Shown piece after piece: positions 11,384 through 22,322 of a stretch of 64,000 nt of DNA; the stretch's first letter is position 1; every line of letters begins with the position of its first letter. Source of the stretch: Chinchilla lanigera (taxonomy: Eukaryota > Chordata > Mammalia > Rodentia > Chinchillidae). Made by a program: the position numbers and the translations under genes. Location of the stretch: NCBI RefSeq assembly GCF_000276665.1, contig NW_004955474.1, positions 10,749,585 through 10,813,584 on the forward strand, given 5' to 3'. Under the pieces are notes generated by a model that saw only the letters and a list, made by a program, of their open reading frames with translations, did no database searches and was not told where the DNA came from.

Positions 11384-11485
11384 TCATAGTTCCTTTTTCA
11401 TTGCTGGGACAAAATACCCAACACCCACAAGTTTGAAAAGGGAAAGGGTTATGGACATATAAGCCACTTCCTAAATAGCTGTTAT
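11384..11485 (-). mobile_element. MaLR LTR fragment, minus strand
   Basis: GTCATAGTTCCTTTTTCATT then GGGACAAAATACCCAACACC is the reverse complement of a MaLR (ERVL-type) LTR 3' end, the same as in the fuller LTRs at 34791 and 42070. Only about 70-100 bp remains. Confidence 0.65.
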
Positions 11486-11557
11486 GGGGCTGGGGACACA
11501 GCTCAGCAGCAAAAGCGCCTGAGCGCAAGGTCCTGAGTTCAATTCCCGGTACAAAAA
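11486..11557 (+). mobile_element. ID SINE with internal deletion, plus strand
   Basis: Starts GGGGCTGGGGACACAGCTCA. About 9-10 bases are missing between AAAGCGCCTG and AGCGCAAGG, where other copies have GCCTGGCA. A direct repeat, AAATAGCTGTTAT / AAATAGCTATTAT, lies at 11473-11485 and 11558-11570. Confidence 0.92.
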
Positions 11558-11570
11558 AAATAGCTATTAT

Positions 11571-12075
11571 GAATTGTGCTGCTATAAGGTGCTCTCTCTT
11601 TCTAGCATATGTGTATTATTTCACTTTGTCAATAGTTCATACTGACATCAAGCATATCAATAGCATCTGAAATTAACTTTATGTAGAAGTTAGTGAGGAA
11701 GCAAAGCAATTTGTGACTGCTGTTAACTCACCATGAAATACTTTACTTGTGAAATATTGCTTCAAGGATTTTTCTTTGCACATAATATGAGGTAAGCTCA
11801 ACGACTTAGAGCTAATGATATAATTATTAGCATCATTTATGACACGAAAAAAACAGTATATGCACATGATGGGACGCTAAGCAGCCATCTAAAATAATTT
11901 TATCAAAATTTGAATACCTTATATAAATTTGTATAAATTCCAAATTTTATAATTTGGAAAAACGTTCTCGATTGGTTAATTAACAAAAGCATGTTGTAAG
12001 TGATACATACAATTTGGTAACACTTTCAAATGTGTAAACAAGTGCACAGGTACATGCCTGAAAAGAGAAAGATCA
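11571..12075. other. Unassigned AT-rich DNA
   Basis: No recognised feature; the 62-residue minus-strand open frame at 11679-11867 has no recognisable domain. Confidence 0.4.
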
Positions 12076-12084
12076 AAATATTGA

Positions 12085-12188
12085 GGGGCTGGGGATTTAG
12101 CTCAGCGGCAAAGCGCCTGCCTGGCAAGCGCAAGGTCGTGAGTTCGGTTCCTGGTACCGGAGAAAAAACAAAACAAAACAAAACAAAA
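12085..12188 (+). mobile_element. Young ID SINE, plus strand
   Basis: Close to the shared young ID sequence, from GGGGCTGGGGATTTAGCTCA through the B-box-like GTTCGGTTCC, with an (AAAAC)n tail. Short flanking repeats AATATTGA / AATATATTGA are present. Confidence 0.95.
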
Positions 12189-12199
12189 AATATATTGAT

Positions 12200-12454
12200 A
12201 GTATGAATCTGTGGGTGAGGAATTACATGCTTCTAAATTTTGCTTTTGTACATTTCTATCACAACTATGTGGTGTATTACAATAGTAAAAATAACTGATC
12301 AGCATACATGTGATGTATATATTTGGATTATGTTTATACATCTGATGTATGAAAATGTAAAATTATAGAAACGAAACAAAAATTACAGAACTTTTCCAGA
12401 AAAGTAAGAAAGAGGTTTAAAAAGAACTTTCTCAAGTGAAACACTTTGGTTGTT
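12200..12454. other. Unassigned DNA
   Basis: No confident assignment; texture resembles an ancient LINE tail. Confidence 0.3.
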
Positions 12455-12540
12455 TCAATTGTTCCATGGGCTGGACTATCCCAAATGTTTCAGGGCATCC
12501 CCCCTCACTAACGCCAGTCTTATGTCAGTGGTGTCCTCTA
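12455..12540 (-). mobile_element. Possible MER5A-type (hAT-Charlie) fragment
   Basis: GGGCTGGACTATCCCAAATG, then TTTCAGGGCATCCCCCCTCA and CGCCAGTCTTATG, resembles the reverse complement of the MER5A core (GGGCCGGATAATTC, TTTAGCAGCATCCC, TGCCAGTAGCA). It is short and diverged. Confidence 0.4.
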
Positions 12541-14398
12541 GTCACAGAGCTAAGTAAAATGATTTGGTATTTCTAAATGTCCTAGGGTTAAAAATTATAG
12601 CTAGAAGACAACTACATAAATGAAAGGCAATTAACTGGCCTTAGTTATGAATGGGCTCACAAGAGGCAGCCTGCATTACATGAGAGAGGTGCTAGAGGGC
12701 AGAAATAACTCTCAACTGATTTTTTACATGACTAAGGTCCTTGCGATAAAGCGTCTCTGCAAGTTCACACACGTGTACTACATCTCAATTAGCTCTAAGC
12801 CTGAGATTTTAGTTCAATCATGTCCTAAAAATCCCTCTGTGATTTTGATCATTCTGCTTCACTGTCCTGGTATCATTCCATAGTTCTGCATCTTTTTGAA
12901 ATTTGGCTAATGAAAGCTGGAGCTTTAACCTTCTAATAGTAACTGTTTTCCAGATGTGTTTGAACATGCAACCCTGTTTTACAAAGACTTAAGCGTAGAG
13001 AGGCAGCCTAAGCAACTATTTCTATACCATCAAGGGGACAACCAGGAATAAGTTATGAATAGATGTTTTATTAAAGGTTAATGAAGCATCCTGTGTGCAT
13101 GAGTGTCAGCACAGTCAGTAAAAGAATGTTTCATGAGCAGGGATCAGAACTGTAAAAAAAGAAGACCCAAAGTCTAGGAAGAGAAAAAGATCCAAGAAAT
13201 AGAAAAATCATGATACTTTCAAACCAATTGATTTAGTATGAATGAAACTAGAAAACCTGCGTTTTCAAATGGCAAAATGTTCTCCAAATGTTCTCCAAAT
13301 ATTTTTAAACTAGTGTCCTTGTTATACGCACCCACAGCATTTGTATTTTTACAAAATAAAACTATCACTTTTTAAGTTGTGTTCCTTCATTTGTAAACTA
13401 AGTTCTGAGAAAGAAGGTATGGATGTCTTTTATGATCATTATAGATTCAAAGTCCAGTCACTTAGTAGTTGCCTTATCTTTTGTTGATTTATAAGAAGTC
13501 TCTACATGTAGAATCTTTTAATGATTTTCCATTGCTTTCCATTTTATGTTAGTGTTCTCCATACAGACAATGACAGTGGAGAACTCTTAGTTTGGGAAAG
13601 AGATGCAAGAACATTAGTACAGTATTGCCATGCTGTCCAAGGTGATCTCTGTGGATAACAGTCATATACCATTGTGCACATTTAAGCTGCTGCTGCTTCC
13701 CAATCAGTCGAACGCAATGGGAAACTCCGGAGCTGCAAAGCCTTTCTCAACTGCTCTCTACCGTACTTTCTTCTATGACAAAGTTCATTTCATACACTTA
13801 ATTTGATCTAAATGCTTATATTTTAAAAGTTGCCATGAAAAATCTGTTTTGTTACCTCAGACAAAACGCTTTACCATATCAAAAACTTTAATTGTGCCGT
13901 CACAATACATTTTTACCAAGAAATTTTATTTGTTTTTCTTTATTAAGTAAAATAAAGTATACTTACTAAATAAGTCAAGTGCTATTTACAATTGTTTTTA
14001 AGATATATATCTCAATGAAAAACAATGTTATAAAGACATAATTTTTAAAATAAGGTTATTTTTCTATCATTAAAGCTCATTCTGACATGAAAGTACATTT
14101 TTGACATTTCTTTAAAATGAAAATCTTAATCTTTACATAAAAGTTTTTGATGTATCGATGATTATTATAATAGACATATTTTTCAGATAATATTCTCAAG
14201 CATATTGGACAGAGTTACTAAAATTTGGACTTCGTTGAAGAATAATTGGCGATCTCTTTGAATTATTTAAAAAGCTCTTAGAATATAATTCTAGAGAATG
14301 TGTAAGATACCAGAATAACTCAGAAAGTCAAAAATGAAAGAACATACCTAATGAACTGATTAGGTTGTTCTTGATTTTTCCACTTTAATTCAAATGAT
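12541..14398. other. Repeat-poor stretch with a possible MIR trace
   Basis: Largely unrecognised DNA. Around 13375-13450 the order TTCCTTCATTTGTAAACTAA then TATGATCATTATAGATTCAA resembles a minus-strand MIR. The segment near 13670-13790 is less AT-rich and carries several CpGs. No exon or gene could be supported. Confidence 0.35.
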
Positions 14399-14413
14399 AG
14401 AAAGATTGTCACA

Positions 14414-14504
14414 GCTGGGGATTTAGTTCAGTAGTGCAGCACTAGCCTGGCTAGCCTGAGGTCCTGAGTTCAATTCCTGGTACTCCTCCTGCCTCCCACA
14501 AAAA
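14414..14504 (+). mobile_element. ID SINE, plus strand
   Basis: GCTGGGGATTTAGTTCAGTA then GAGTTCAATTCCTGGTAC, with an unusual C/T-rich stretch before the A tail. A perfect 15-bp target-site duplication, AGAAAGATTGTCACA, lies at 14399-14413 and 14505-14519. Confidence 0.94.
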
Positions 14505-14519
14505 AGAAAGATTGTCACA

Positions 14520-17470
14520 AAAAGGCAAGAAATAGCGCAGAACTTTTTTTTATTATATCTTATCAACTGTGCATCAACTTGATGTTAGCTAGTGTTTACA
14601 AAGACATTTCTAGACATTTAATACAGGCTAAACAAAATAAAGAAGTAATATATGCCTATGAGTAAATATACTATATGTTTTTCTGTTGCAGTTCTACACT
14701 CCTCTGTAGCACATCAAAGGCAAGGATGTCAATGATTTCTTTCCAAGAATTTCCTGCTTGGTTTTTGAAAAGCAAATGAATCTTATGATGACTTGATATT
14801 CATTCTGCATTTGTCATTATATTGCGGGTAGAGAGCACCCTCTACTTTCTCCTGATTAAATAGCACCCCTAATCTGGAAAAAAAAAAAAAAAGAGATGAC
14901 TGATTCTAAATGGGTATTATGCTCAGAAAATCAGAGGGGATACGTCTATAAGGTTCATTAACTCTTGCCCTCTCCTGGCAGTAACCCATGTTCAGGAGGC
15001 CACCAATGTGACACCCTCAAAAGAACTCCCCGAAGGAGGCAACGTCTAGAAGGAGAATACCTGCTCTGAAGTTTCCCACTTTCCCTGAACTGAATCTGCA
15101 GAGCCTCCCCAGGAGGGGAGAATGCAGCTTTGAAAAATAACACCTTTGTTATTCCAAGTGTTAGAGATGAAGCCAAGTTTTCAGATGGCCTCAAGGTTTG
15201 TGCATCCTTCACCAAACACAGATGGGAACTGGACCCTTTGAACTGCTTTGAAAATCTGTTCCTAAGCATTGCTGTGGGTCTGTATGGCAGCCACTGCTCA
15301 CTTCTCCCTGCCTGTGATTTTTATGGTTTTGTGATGACAAGGGATAAAATAGCTTCATTTCAGAAGTAAATGGTACATATGCCAGGGAAGGGAAACTCCA
15401 CCATGGAAGCAAGATTTAATCTTTATTATACTAACTTTGAATGGTAGTCTTTTTAAATAGTAGCTTAAATAATAGAATTATAAACAAACTCCACAACATA
15501 GGTAATGTTAATTTATTTACTTTATTCTGATCATTTTGATATTTTATAGTTTCAATTCTTTCCTTCTATACAGTAAAATCTGCAAAGATGAATAGCACCT
15601 GTTTTTAGGTCATCTATGGGCATTACAGTTCTTCAGAGATTTGTGGTTGTCTTAAAATATATTGATTCTGGGATCCAGAATCAGAAACATCTGCTATAGT
15701 AAGTCAGTGTCATGGTCTGTTTTATATAGTGGTTCCAGTTAAAAGTATTTTTTATTTCACACCACAATTTTCACTTGTCTAACCCTAAAGACAAACATTC
15801 AATGTAAACCATTAGAAATAGAAAATCTTACTTAAATCAGATTTATGGCCACAGAATTTCAGTGCACTTGCTGTGCGTACAACATATACAGCATGGAACC
15901 AGTTAAGTTGTTGTTTTTTTCTTAAGAAATTTGAATTTCTGTTTAAAAATCAGGGCATTCTTACATACTGGCAGAGGGTTGTGTGAACTTTGATTATATG
16001 TTTTTGAAGACAAATCAAAGTTATATTGCTTTTTATATAAAAATCAATGAGTGACAGGATAAAACTATACAATCTTGATGTAGTTTATTATGACTTTACA
16101 AACACTTAATATTGTACATGTATATACAATGTATGTGTATGTCTGTGACAAAGAAAACAGAACAAAAAACTAACACTTAGGTTAATCTCATACTAAGTAA
16201 GTTTTAACACTGAGGTTCCCATGGGAACATTAACATAGTGGTGTTGTTCATATGCAACTTTTTACAATGGGAGTTTAACAATATCAACAGAGGTACTTTA
16301 GAATATATATGCAATAAGAACACATACTTTAGCCACAGCAGGCCCCCTCACTGGAGCATGGAAAGCATAACTGTATGACCCTCTACCCTATCTCAGCAGG
16401 TATGCACCAGCAGGACTTAGCAGACTCCGTAATCTCCTTCCTGGACCTATTGAACTTATTTTTTAAATAAATGTATATATAAAGCGGGCAGGAATATGAG
16501 TTTCCTTGCTACTTCCACCCCCCAGGGTACACTGAGTGACTATAAAATTCTGGCATGTATGATATTCTTTATTCTATCCTTCCTGCCACAAATAATAGTC
16601 ATGGTAAAAGGAAGAACCTCATATCCTGGGAATTTACAATCTCTACATCATCCTTGAGTTTAAAATGCTTGTATAACTCAAAAGTGACTCTAAAATTTAA
16701 ACGATGTTTCAGGAAGGCCTAGTGGAACTATTGCCAGTGTCCTGATAATAACTACCGCATGTAAGAAACAGAAAGACATCCTGTTGCTAAAGGGAAGTAA
16801 GGTAAGAGTATTTTGTCATCTGGTTTTATTTCCCTACCTATAATTTCACTGGCAAGAAAAAAATGATTGAGAGTAAAACTCATTCGTAACTCTTAGAAAA
16901 AACACACTTGAATGAAAAACATTGATGTTTGCAGGTCATTTTTTAATAATACTCCCAAGAAAAGTAAGGACAAATATGATAATATATGGTGCAGGGAATC
17001 TTCAAAGGACTGTACTTACATAATGTGAAACACATATAAATGAATTCAGTATTTTAAAGTATAGATTATGTTCTGGGCTGCAGTCCTTGCCGGGGCCAAT
17101 ATGTAATTTCGTGGCCTATGCACTCCACAGAGAAACCCAACCCTAGCACAGAACTGAGCTGTACTATGGTCATGTTCTGCACACCAGATCATGCGTGTGC
17201 AATGTGATGCTTATCCTGTGTTGATGAAAGACAAAATGTCTTTTCTAAAATTCATACACCGGGGGGGAGGGGCACCTTCTTTTATTCATACATTATTTGA
17301 ATTACAAATGCCCCACTCTGGATACATAGCTCAAAGAGTATCAGTGTGTTGGTAATAAAACCTTTGTTGAACATTTTCTTATGCATGTAAGAGGTAAGCT
17401 ATTTGCCAGGTGCTTTATATATCATACATATCTTATTTACTTCAAGAAAAGCGAAGATCTGTATCAATGC
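14520..17470. other. Repeat-poor, unassigned 3-kb block
   Basis: No transposon recognised. Sub-region 14935-15400 is less AT-rich and has short open frames on both strands (up to 103 residues) without a known domain. A polypyrimidine run ending in CAG lies at 14672-14691. Nothing is firm enough to annotate as an exon. Confidence 0.4.
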
Positions 17471-17479
17471 CAACATGGT

Positions 17480-17900
17480 GTAGATCCCAAGCTTGTCCTT
17501 CCACTTCAGTTCTGCCCACTCACTCTGCATCCTAGCTCCTCACTGTTCCTGGGGACCTACGCCTTTGATAGTTCAGCCCTTGAAACACTCCTTGGGCATG
17601 GGGTCTGGGAATCATTTCCCCACTTCTTCCAGGCATGCACCAACTCCGTGTCCAGAAAGCCCTACTGGTGAGTCTAAGAAGGAGCAGGTTTCTGCCACTC
17701 CTCAAGCGCTTTGATTACATAGTCTCTTCAGATATGTTGTGAATACACAGCATATATTTATTGAGTAGTCTTTCTACAGTCTGCCTCCCAATACTGGAAC
17801 CTGCATTTCACAAGAGCAAATATTCTTACCAAGTATTTTTTCAGTGCAAATGCCACCTCTGACACTTGTCAAGCAACATACATTCACCTTTCCCTGTGTA
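17480..17900 (+). mobile_element. Possible L2 LINE 3' fragment
   Basis: A C-rich stretch is followed by CATATATTTATTGAGTAGTC, then CAGTCTGCCTCCCAATACTG and GTGCAAATGCCACCTCTGAC. These resemble blocks of the ancient L2 3' end, but the usual block order is not kept. Two overlapping open frames of 96 and 73 residues fall here and show no known domain. Confidence 0.3.
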
Positions 17901-18061
17901 GATTATTTTAGAGCTTCCTCCCGTTTCTACCCCATATATCTGAAAATTAAGCAACATTTGATGTCAGAATATATACTCCTGTCATTTAATTCTTTTAATT
18001 TAGGCTCTGGTGGTAAGAAAGGAAAACTGAAAAATGGGAGGTAATTAGTAGATAATCTATC

Positions 18062-18246
18062 AGCTGGGCATGATGGTGTCACCCTGTAATCCCAGTGTTC
18101 TGGAAAGCTGAGAAAGGAGAATTCCAACTTCTAGCCTAAATGTAGCAAAACTGTGCCTCAAGACAAAACCAGATAAAGCCTGATGTCGTGGTCAAGGAGA
18201 ATATTCTGAGTTCAGTGTCCAGTACTACCTAACAAAACAAAAAAAG
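18062..18246 (+). mobile_element. B1-ID dimeric SINE, plus strand
   Basis: The left half, GCTGGGCATGATGGTGTCAC and TGTAATCCCAGTGTTCTGGA, is B1-like. It is joined at about 18170 to an ID-like right half (GATAAAGCCTGATGTCGTGG to CTGAGTTCAGTGTCCAGTAC) and an A-rich tail. Fusions of this type (B1-dID) are known in several non-murid rodents. Both halves are diverged. Confidence 0.65.
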
Positions 18247-18249
18247 TAC

Positions 18250-18400
18250 GTAGTACTATCACAACTAACAGTGAACAATGTCTGCCACTCAGGAAAAAAA
18301 AGGAACAGTTTTTTAAAATTTTTCTTAATTTTCTATGGTCTTTTACCTCACTAATGATTTTTTATAGAAGCTTAACTCACAAAGTATTCACAATATAGTA
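18250..18400. other. Unassigned DNA
   Basis: AT-rich, nothing recognised. Confidence 0.4.
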
Positions 18401-18540
18401 TTTAAAAATACAAATAAGTCCAAAATAGCCAATAGGAAGCAAGAAATAAAAACAAAAACAGAATATTCTTTTATTTTATTTAAAAATAGAAAGTCCAAAG
18501 TAGCCAATAGGAAGCAAAAGCAAAACCAGAACGTTCTTTG
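18401..18540. repeat. Tandem duplication, about 78-bp unit
   Basis: Unit 1 (18401-18478) and unit 2 (18479-18540) share a TTTAAAAATA start, then AGTCCAAAATAGCCAATAGG / AGTCCAAAGTAGCCAATAGG, then AAGCAA and an ACAGAATATTCTTT / CCAGAACGTTCTTT end. Substitutions and a few indels separate them. Confidence 0.85.
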
Positions 18541-18573
18541 TAATTGGAAAATGTAAACTACATTAGAGTGACA

Positions 18574-18945
18574 TAGTCATCCCTTGCTATATCATGGTTC
18601 ACTTATTGCAGCTTCACTAAAACATAGGATTTTAAAAAATATATATCTAACTCTGTATCATGGAGTTTTTGCTATATCACAGGATTTTGTGGTGTATAGA
18701 TATTCATATAATATTTATGATTTTAATTATTTTGCCTAAAATATTTAAAACAAGATAAAAAATATAAAAATGCTACTTCAAACATTAAAAGAATATTAAA
18801 TCGAAATAAAATACAGTATGTATTTCATCAGAGGATCAATACAGTTCTGTACACAGTGCAAATGCAGTACACCACTACTCTGCACATTTTCACCTATCAT
18901 GGGGGTCTCTGGAATGTAACTCCTGTGATAGATGAGGGATCACTG
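18574..18945. mobile_element. Tigger/pogo-type MITE (non-autonomous DNA transposon)
   Basis: The left end TAGTCATCCCTTGCTATATC matches the reverse complement of the right end, CAGTGATCCCTCATCTATCA, forming terminal inverted repeats about 372 bp apart. The interior alternates TATATCATGG and TATATCACAGG motifs, CpG-decayed versions of TATCGCGG. It has no coding capacity. The type is inferred from the termini; the subfamily is not named. Confidence 0.8.
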
Positions 18946-18949
18946 GATA

Positions 18950-19262
18950 TCATTTCATATCCATCAGATTGACAGAAATTGAAACACTGAGTATCAAACT
19001 TCTGCAACAATGTGAAAAAATGACATCTCCTAAATTGCTGGTGAGACTATAAATAGTACCATTTTAGAGCAATTGGAAGATAACCAGCAAAACTGAAGGT
19101 GCATATAGCCTTGATACCCACCATTCTGCCAGTGAGCGCAAGAAGATGTGCATACATGCAGATTTTCTGTGATAATAGGCTGGTTCAGGTAGGCATGTTT
19201 TACTATGGTAACATTTAACTCTCAAATACCTTCTTAATGACTCCCTGCACAACCCATTTTAT
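18950..19262 (+). mobile_element. Old L1M/HAL1-type fragment, plus strand
   Basis: TTGCTGGTGAGACTATAAAT, then AGTACCATTTTAGAGCAATT and GATACCCACCATTCTGCC, follows the late ORF2 to 3' UTR order of L1M/HAL1. It is strongly diverged. Confidence 0.55.
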
Positions 19263-19505
19263 AATTAGCTCCTACTTATAGTGAGCAGGGAGAGGAAAGA
19301 TACTGAGAATCAAGAACAGTGGAATGTGTGTGTGAAGTGGAAGGGAATGTTTTGAGGGAAACTAATATGTCTTTTACTTTAATAAGCTTTTCACTTAAAC
19401 ATTCACTCTGTACCTCAGTCATACTTCATCAGTACAAAATTCCTTGATATACCATGAGTAAATAAAATTCAGCAATTATATAAAACAATCGAACATTAAA
19501 AGTAT
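19263..19505. other. Unassigned DNA
   Basis: AT-rich, nothing recognised; it lies between two fragments of probable L1M origin. Confidence 0.4.
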
Positions 19506-21180
19506 GAGTTAGTCCATGAAGTCAACAAATTATAGATGAAAAGGCCAATAAAATCCCAAATTAAAGACCTCAGGGGCAACCTTAACAGGCCAGCAAAAAA
19601 CAAAGGAAATGAAATCCAAAGTAAGAAGAAGAAATATTAAGACTACAGACATCTATAGAACATTTTTACCCTTAAAGAAAAAATAAAAGATAAAAAAGAA
19701 AATTTAGTAAATATAGAAGCTGATGCTTTAAGAATATCAGTAAAATGAATAATCATCTATGCAGACTGACTTGACAAAGGAAAAAACAGAATACAAATCC
19801 CAATATAAGGAGTGACAGAAATAACACCATTATAGTGTCTATGGCTATTATAGTGTCTATGGCTATTTAAAAGATTGTATGGAAATAATTTGAAAAAATT
19901 TACACTAATAACTTTGATAGCTGAAATGAAAAAACTTAACTTTTTTGAAAGACAACATTCAATGGACACCATGGTTAGGCCTATGTTGGTTAATTCTAAG
20001 TTTGTAATTCAAAACATTCTCATAAAGCAAAATCCAGTCAGGTGGTTTACTGGTAAAGTCTATCAAGTATTTAAAGACTTTTTTTTTTAATGTCATGTAT
20101 TTAAAAAAGAAACACAATATTCCAGATACTTATCCAGAAAACTAAAGACAGAATGCTTTCCAACTTATAAGAAGTCAGTGTTGGGGCTGGGGATTTAGCT
20201 CAGCGGCAAAGCGCCTGCCTGGCAAGCGCAAGGTCGTGAGTTCGGTTCCCGGTACCGGAGAAAAACCAAAAAAAAAAAAAAAAAAAGAAGTCAGTGTTGA
20301 TGACATCAAATATCAGATAAGCCGATGCTTAAAAAATGAAAATCAAAAAAGTCATAAATAGATCACCGTCACTAAAGGTAGCATATGTAGAGAAAGTCAA
20401 CATATGAAGATGTACTTAACAGGATTAATCATACTGGAAATGTAAAACACAGTAAAAGCAGGGTAACACTACACAGCCTCAAGGAGAGCTAGAATTAAAA
20501 ATCAAGTTCATGCCCAGTATTAGAGTGAACTTTCTAACCCATAACTATCATAGACTCTCCTAAGACTATGAGAATTATACAACCACCTTAAAGACTGGCT
20601 CAGTGGTTTCTGAAATAGATAAATATATTCCAAGTATATCATCTAGTCATTCCACTTCTCTATATTTCAAAAGAAATGAAAACTTGTGTGCACTCAAAAA
20701 CTGTATGTAAAACTCATAGCTGTATTATTTACAATAGCTAAAACTGGAAGCAACTCATTGACAATGAATGCGTAAGTATAATTTGGTGTATCAGCAATAT
20801 GGAAAACTTCTCAGTAACAAAAACAAATGGATTATTGATAGAACCATATTATCTATGTAAACATAATTATGCTAAGTTAAAGAAGGCAGACAAAGAGGAT
20901 ATATTATCTGCTGCCATTTATATAATAATTTAGGGAAGGCAAGCCAATCTTTAGTAAGCTGATTAATTAGTGTGTCCCTAGGAGTGAAAAGGGTAATGAG
21001 AAGTCCTAAGAAAGGATTATGGTGTGGCATGACAAAACTTTGAGGATGCTGCCAGTTATGCTGTCTTTGTGTTGATGTTTTATGGGTGTACACATATGTC
21101 AAAATTTATCAAGTTTTTCAATTTAAATGTAGAGATTTTATCACATCAGTTGTATTTTGACAAAACTACAAAACTTTTCC
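19506..21180 (+). mobile_element. Old L1M-type LINE, plus strand, ORF2 to 3' end
   Basis: Degraded ORF2 landmarks occur in order. They are ATGCAGACTGACTTGACAAA, then GGTGGTTTACTGGTAAAGTC with TATCAAGTATTTAAAGAC (the RT-region GGCTTCACTGGTGAATTCTA block), then TTATTTACAATAGCTAAAAC. The end is the TATGTCAAAATTTATCAAGT 3' UTR block. An ID inserted at 20183. A small 18-bp tandem duplication (TATAGTGTCTATGGCTAT) lies at 19833-19868. Confidence 0.75.
20183..20284 (+). mobile_element. Young ID SINE, plus strand (reference copy)
   Basis: Best-preserved copy: start GGGGCTGGGGATTTAGCTCA, A-box-like TAGCTCAGCGG at 20196-20206, B-box-like AGTTCGGTTCC at 20239-20249, end GGTACCGGAGAAAAACC plus a pure A tail. 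A perfect 14-bp duplication, AAGAAGTCAGTGTT, lies at 20169-20182 and 20285-20298. Its body differs by about one base from the copy at 56448. Confidence 0.97.
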
Positions 21181-21479
21181 AAATAGATCTTGGGTATAAT
21201 CGTGGTTTTTCCCATACCTTATTCAATTTTAACAAATTTTTCTATACAATTTAAGAATATGTTATTGCATTGAATTGACTCTGGGATTGTTTTCAGTTGA
21301 AGTGACTCGTCATTATGAAATGGCTTTCTTGTACACGTCTTGCTTTAAAATGCACCTTTGGGAGGTACATTTTATCCAACTATACAAGCTACTTTTGGAT
21401 AGTATTTGAGGGATATGCACAAATACATACATATATATTCATATATATTCTTCCATGTTTTTTACTTTAAATCAACACA
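21181..21479. other. Unassigned DNA
   Basis: No recognised feature. Confidence 0.4.
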
Positions 21480-21493
21480 TGACCTTAATATTT

Positions 21494-21588
21494 TTTGTTT
21501 GTTTGTTTGTTTCCGGTACCAGGAATCAAACTCACAACCTTGCGCTTGCCAGGCAGGTGCTGTGCCACTGAGCTAAATCCCCAGCCCC
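21494..21588 (-). mobile_element. ID SINE, minus strand
   Basis: Reverse-complement ID body with a (TTTG)n tail. A 14-bp duplication, TGACCTTAATATTT, lies at 21480-21493 and 21589-21602. Confidence 0.95.
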
Positions 21589-21774
21589 TGACCTTAATAT
21601 TTAAAATGTTGTTTCTAATCAATATTTAGTCAGAAATTTTTTAATCCAGTGGGGATATCTGCTTTTAAATTTAAGTATTTAGTCCATACACACAATATAA
21701 ACACTAATAAAAGTTGTATTACTTTTGTCATCTTGTTCTGCTTTCTCCAATCTTGTCTCAGAAATATCCTTCTC

Positions 21775-21889
21775 AGGGCTAGGGATAGAGCTCAGTGGCA
21801 TAAGTGCCTGCCTGGCAAGCGCAAGGTCATGTGTTTGATCCTCGGTACCACAAAAAAAAAAAAAAAAAAAAAAAAAAAGAATAAAAGAA
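21775..21889 (+). mobile_element. ID SINE, plus strand
   Basis: GGGCTAGGGATAGAGCTCAG start, TGTTTGATCCTC B-box region and a 26-base A tract. A perfect 15-bp duplication, AGAAATATCCTTCTC, lies at 21760-21774 and 21890-21904. The 91-residue open frame here is a SINE by-product. Confidence 0.95.
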
Positions 21890-21904
21890 AGAAATATCCT
21901 TCTC

Positions 21905-22137
21905 TTGGTTGTTCTTCAGTCTAGGCACACAGTGAACTGTGGTAAAACTATAGTAAGTTACTCCTATAGGATATTCAGTAAACCTTAAAGTACTGCAAAA
22001 CCAGAATGAAAAGAAGTTGAAATACTGAGTGTCATAAAAGGAAAAAAGACTTTACAGAAAAATTTTTAAAAGATCAATGCAACATGTGGATTGATCCTAG
22101 TAAAGGTAGTTATGTCTGGCTATATTCTAATGAGAGC
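21905..22137. other. Unassigned DNA
   Basis: Nothing recognised. Confidence 0.4.
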
Positions 22138-22322
22138 TCCAGGCACTTTAAATCTTCATAATAGAATTTTAAATCCTAGCAGCAAATACATGAGGCAGAT
22201 ATTATTTGTCAATTTTATATAGAAAAATAGAAATACAGATGGCTTATTTTTTCCAAATGTCATGCAACTAATAAATTACTGAACTAGAAATTGACCCAAC
22301 ATCATTTCTAACATTCTAACAA
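22138..22322 (+). mobile_element. MIR SINE, plus strand
   Basis: The order CTCCAGGCACTTTAAATCTT, TGAGGCAGATATTATTTGTC, CAAATGTCATGCAACTAATA, AACTAGAAATTGACCC follows the MIR consensus from the 'ccaggcactgtgc' block to the 'gagctgggatttgaaccc' block. Confidence 0.75.

Noticed and set aside
14958..15412. Overlapping frames of 103, 79 and 67 residues on both strands
   Set aside because: No family recognised and frames conflict; kept only as a region worth checking for transcription.
18401..18540. Possible CRISPR-like repeat
   Set aside because: Only two units, head to tail without unique spacers, in mammalian DNA.
18574..18945. Possible microRNA-type hairpin from the inverted ends
   Set aside because: The inverted ends are 372 bp apart and fit a DNA transposon; no compact hairpin is evident by eye.
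20183..20284. Possible genuine tRNA gene (A and B boxes present)
   Set aside because: The body matches the dispersed ID family, has an A tail and target-site duplication, and lacks a credible cloverleaf acceptor and 3' end.
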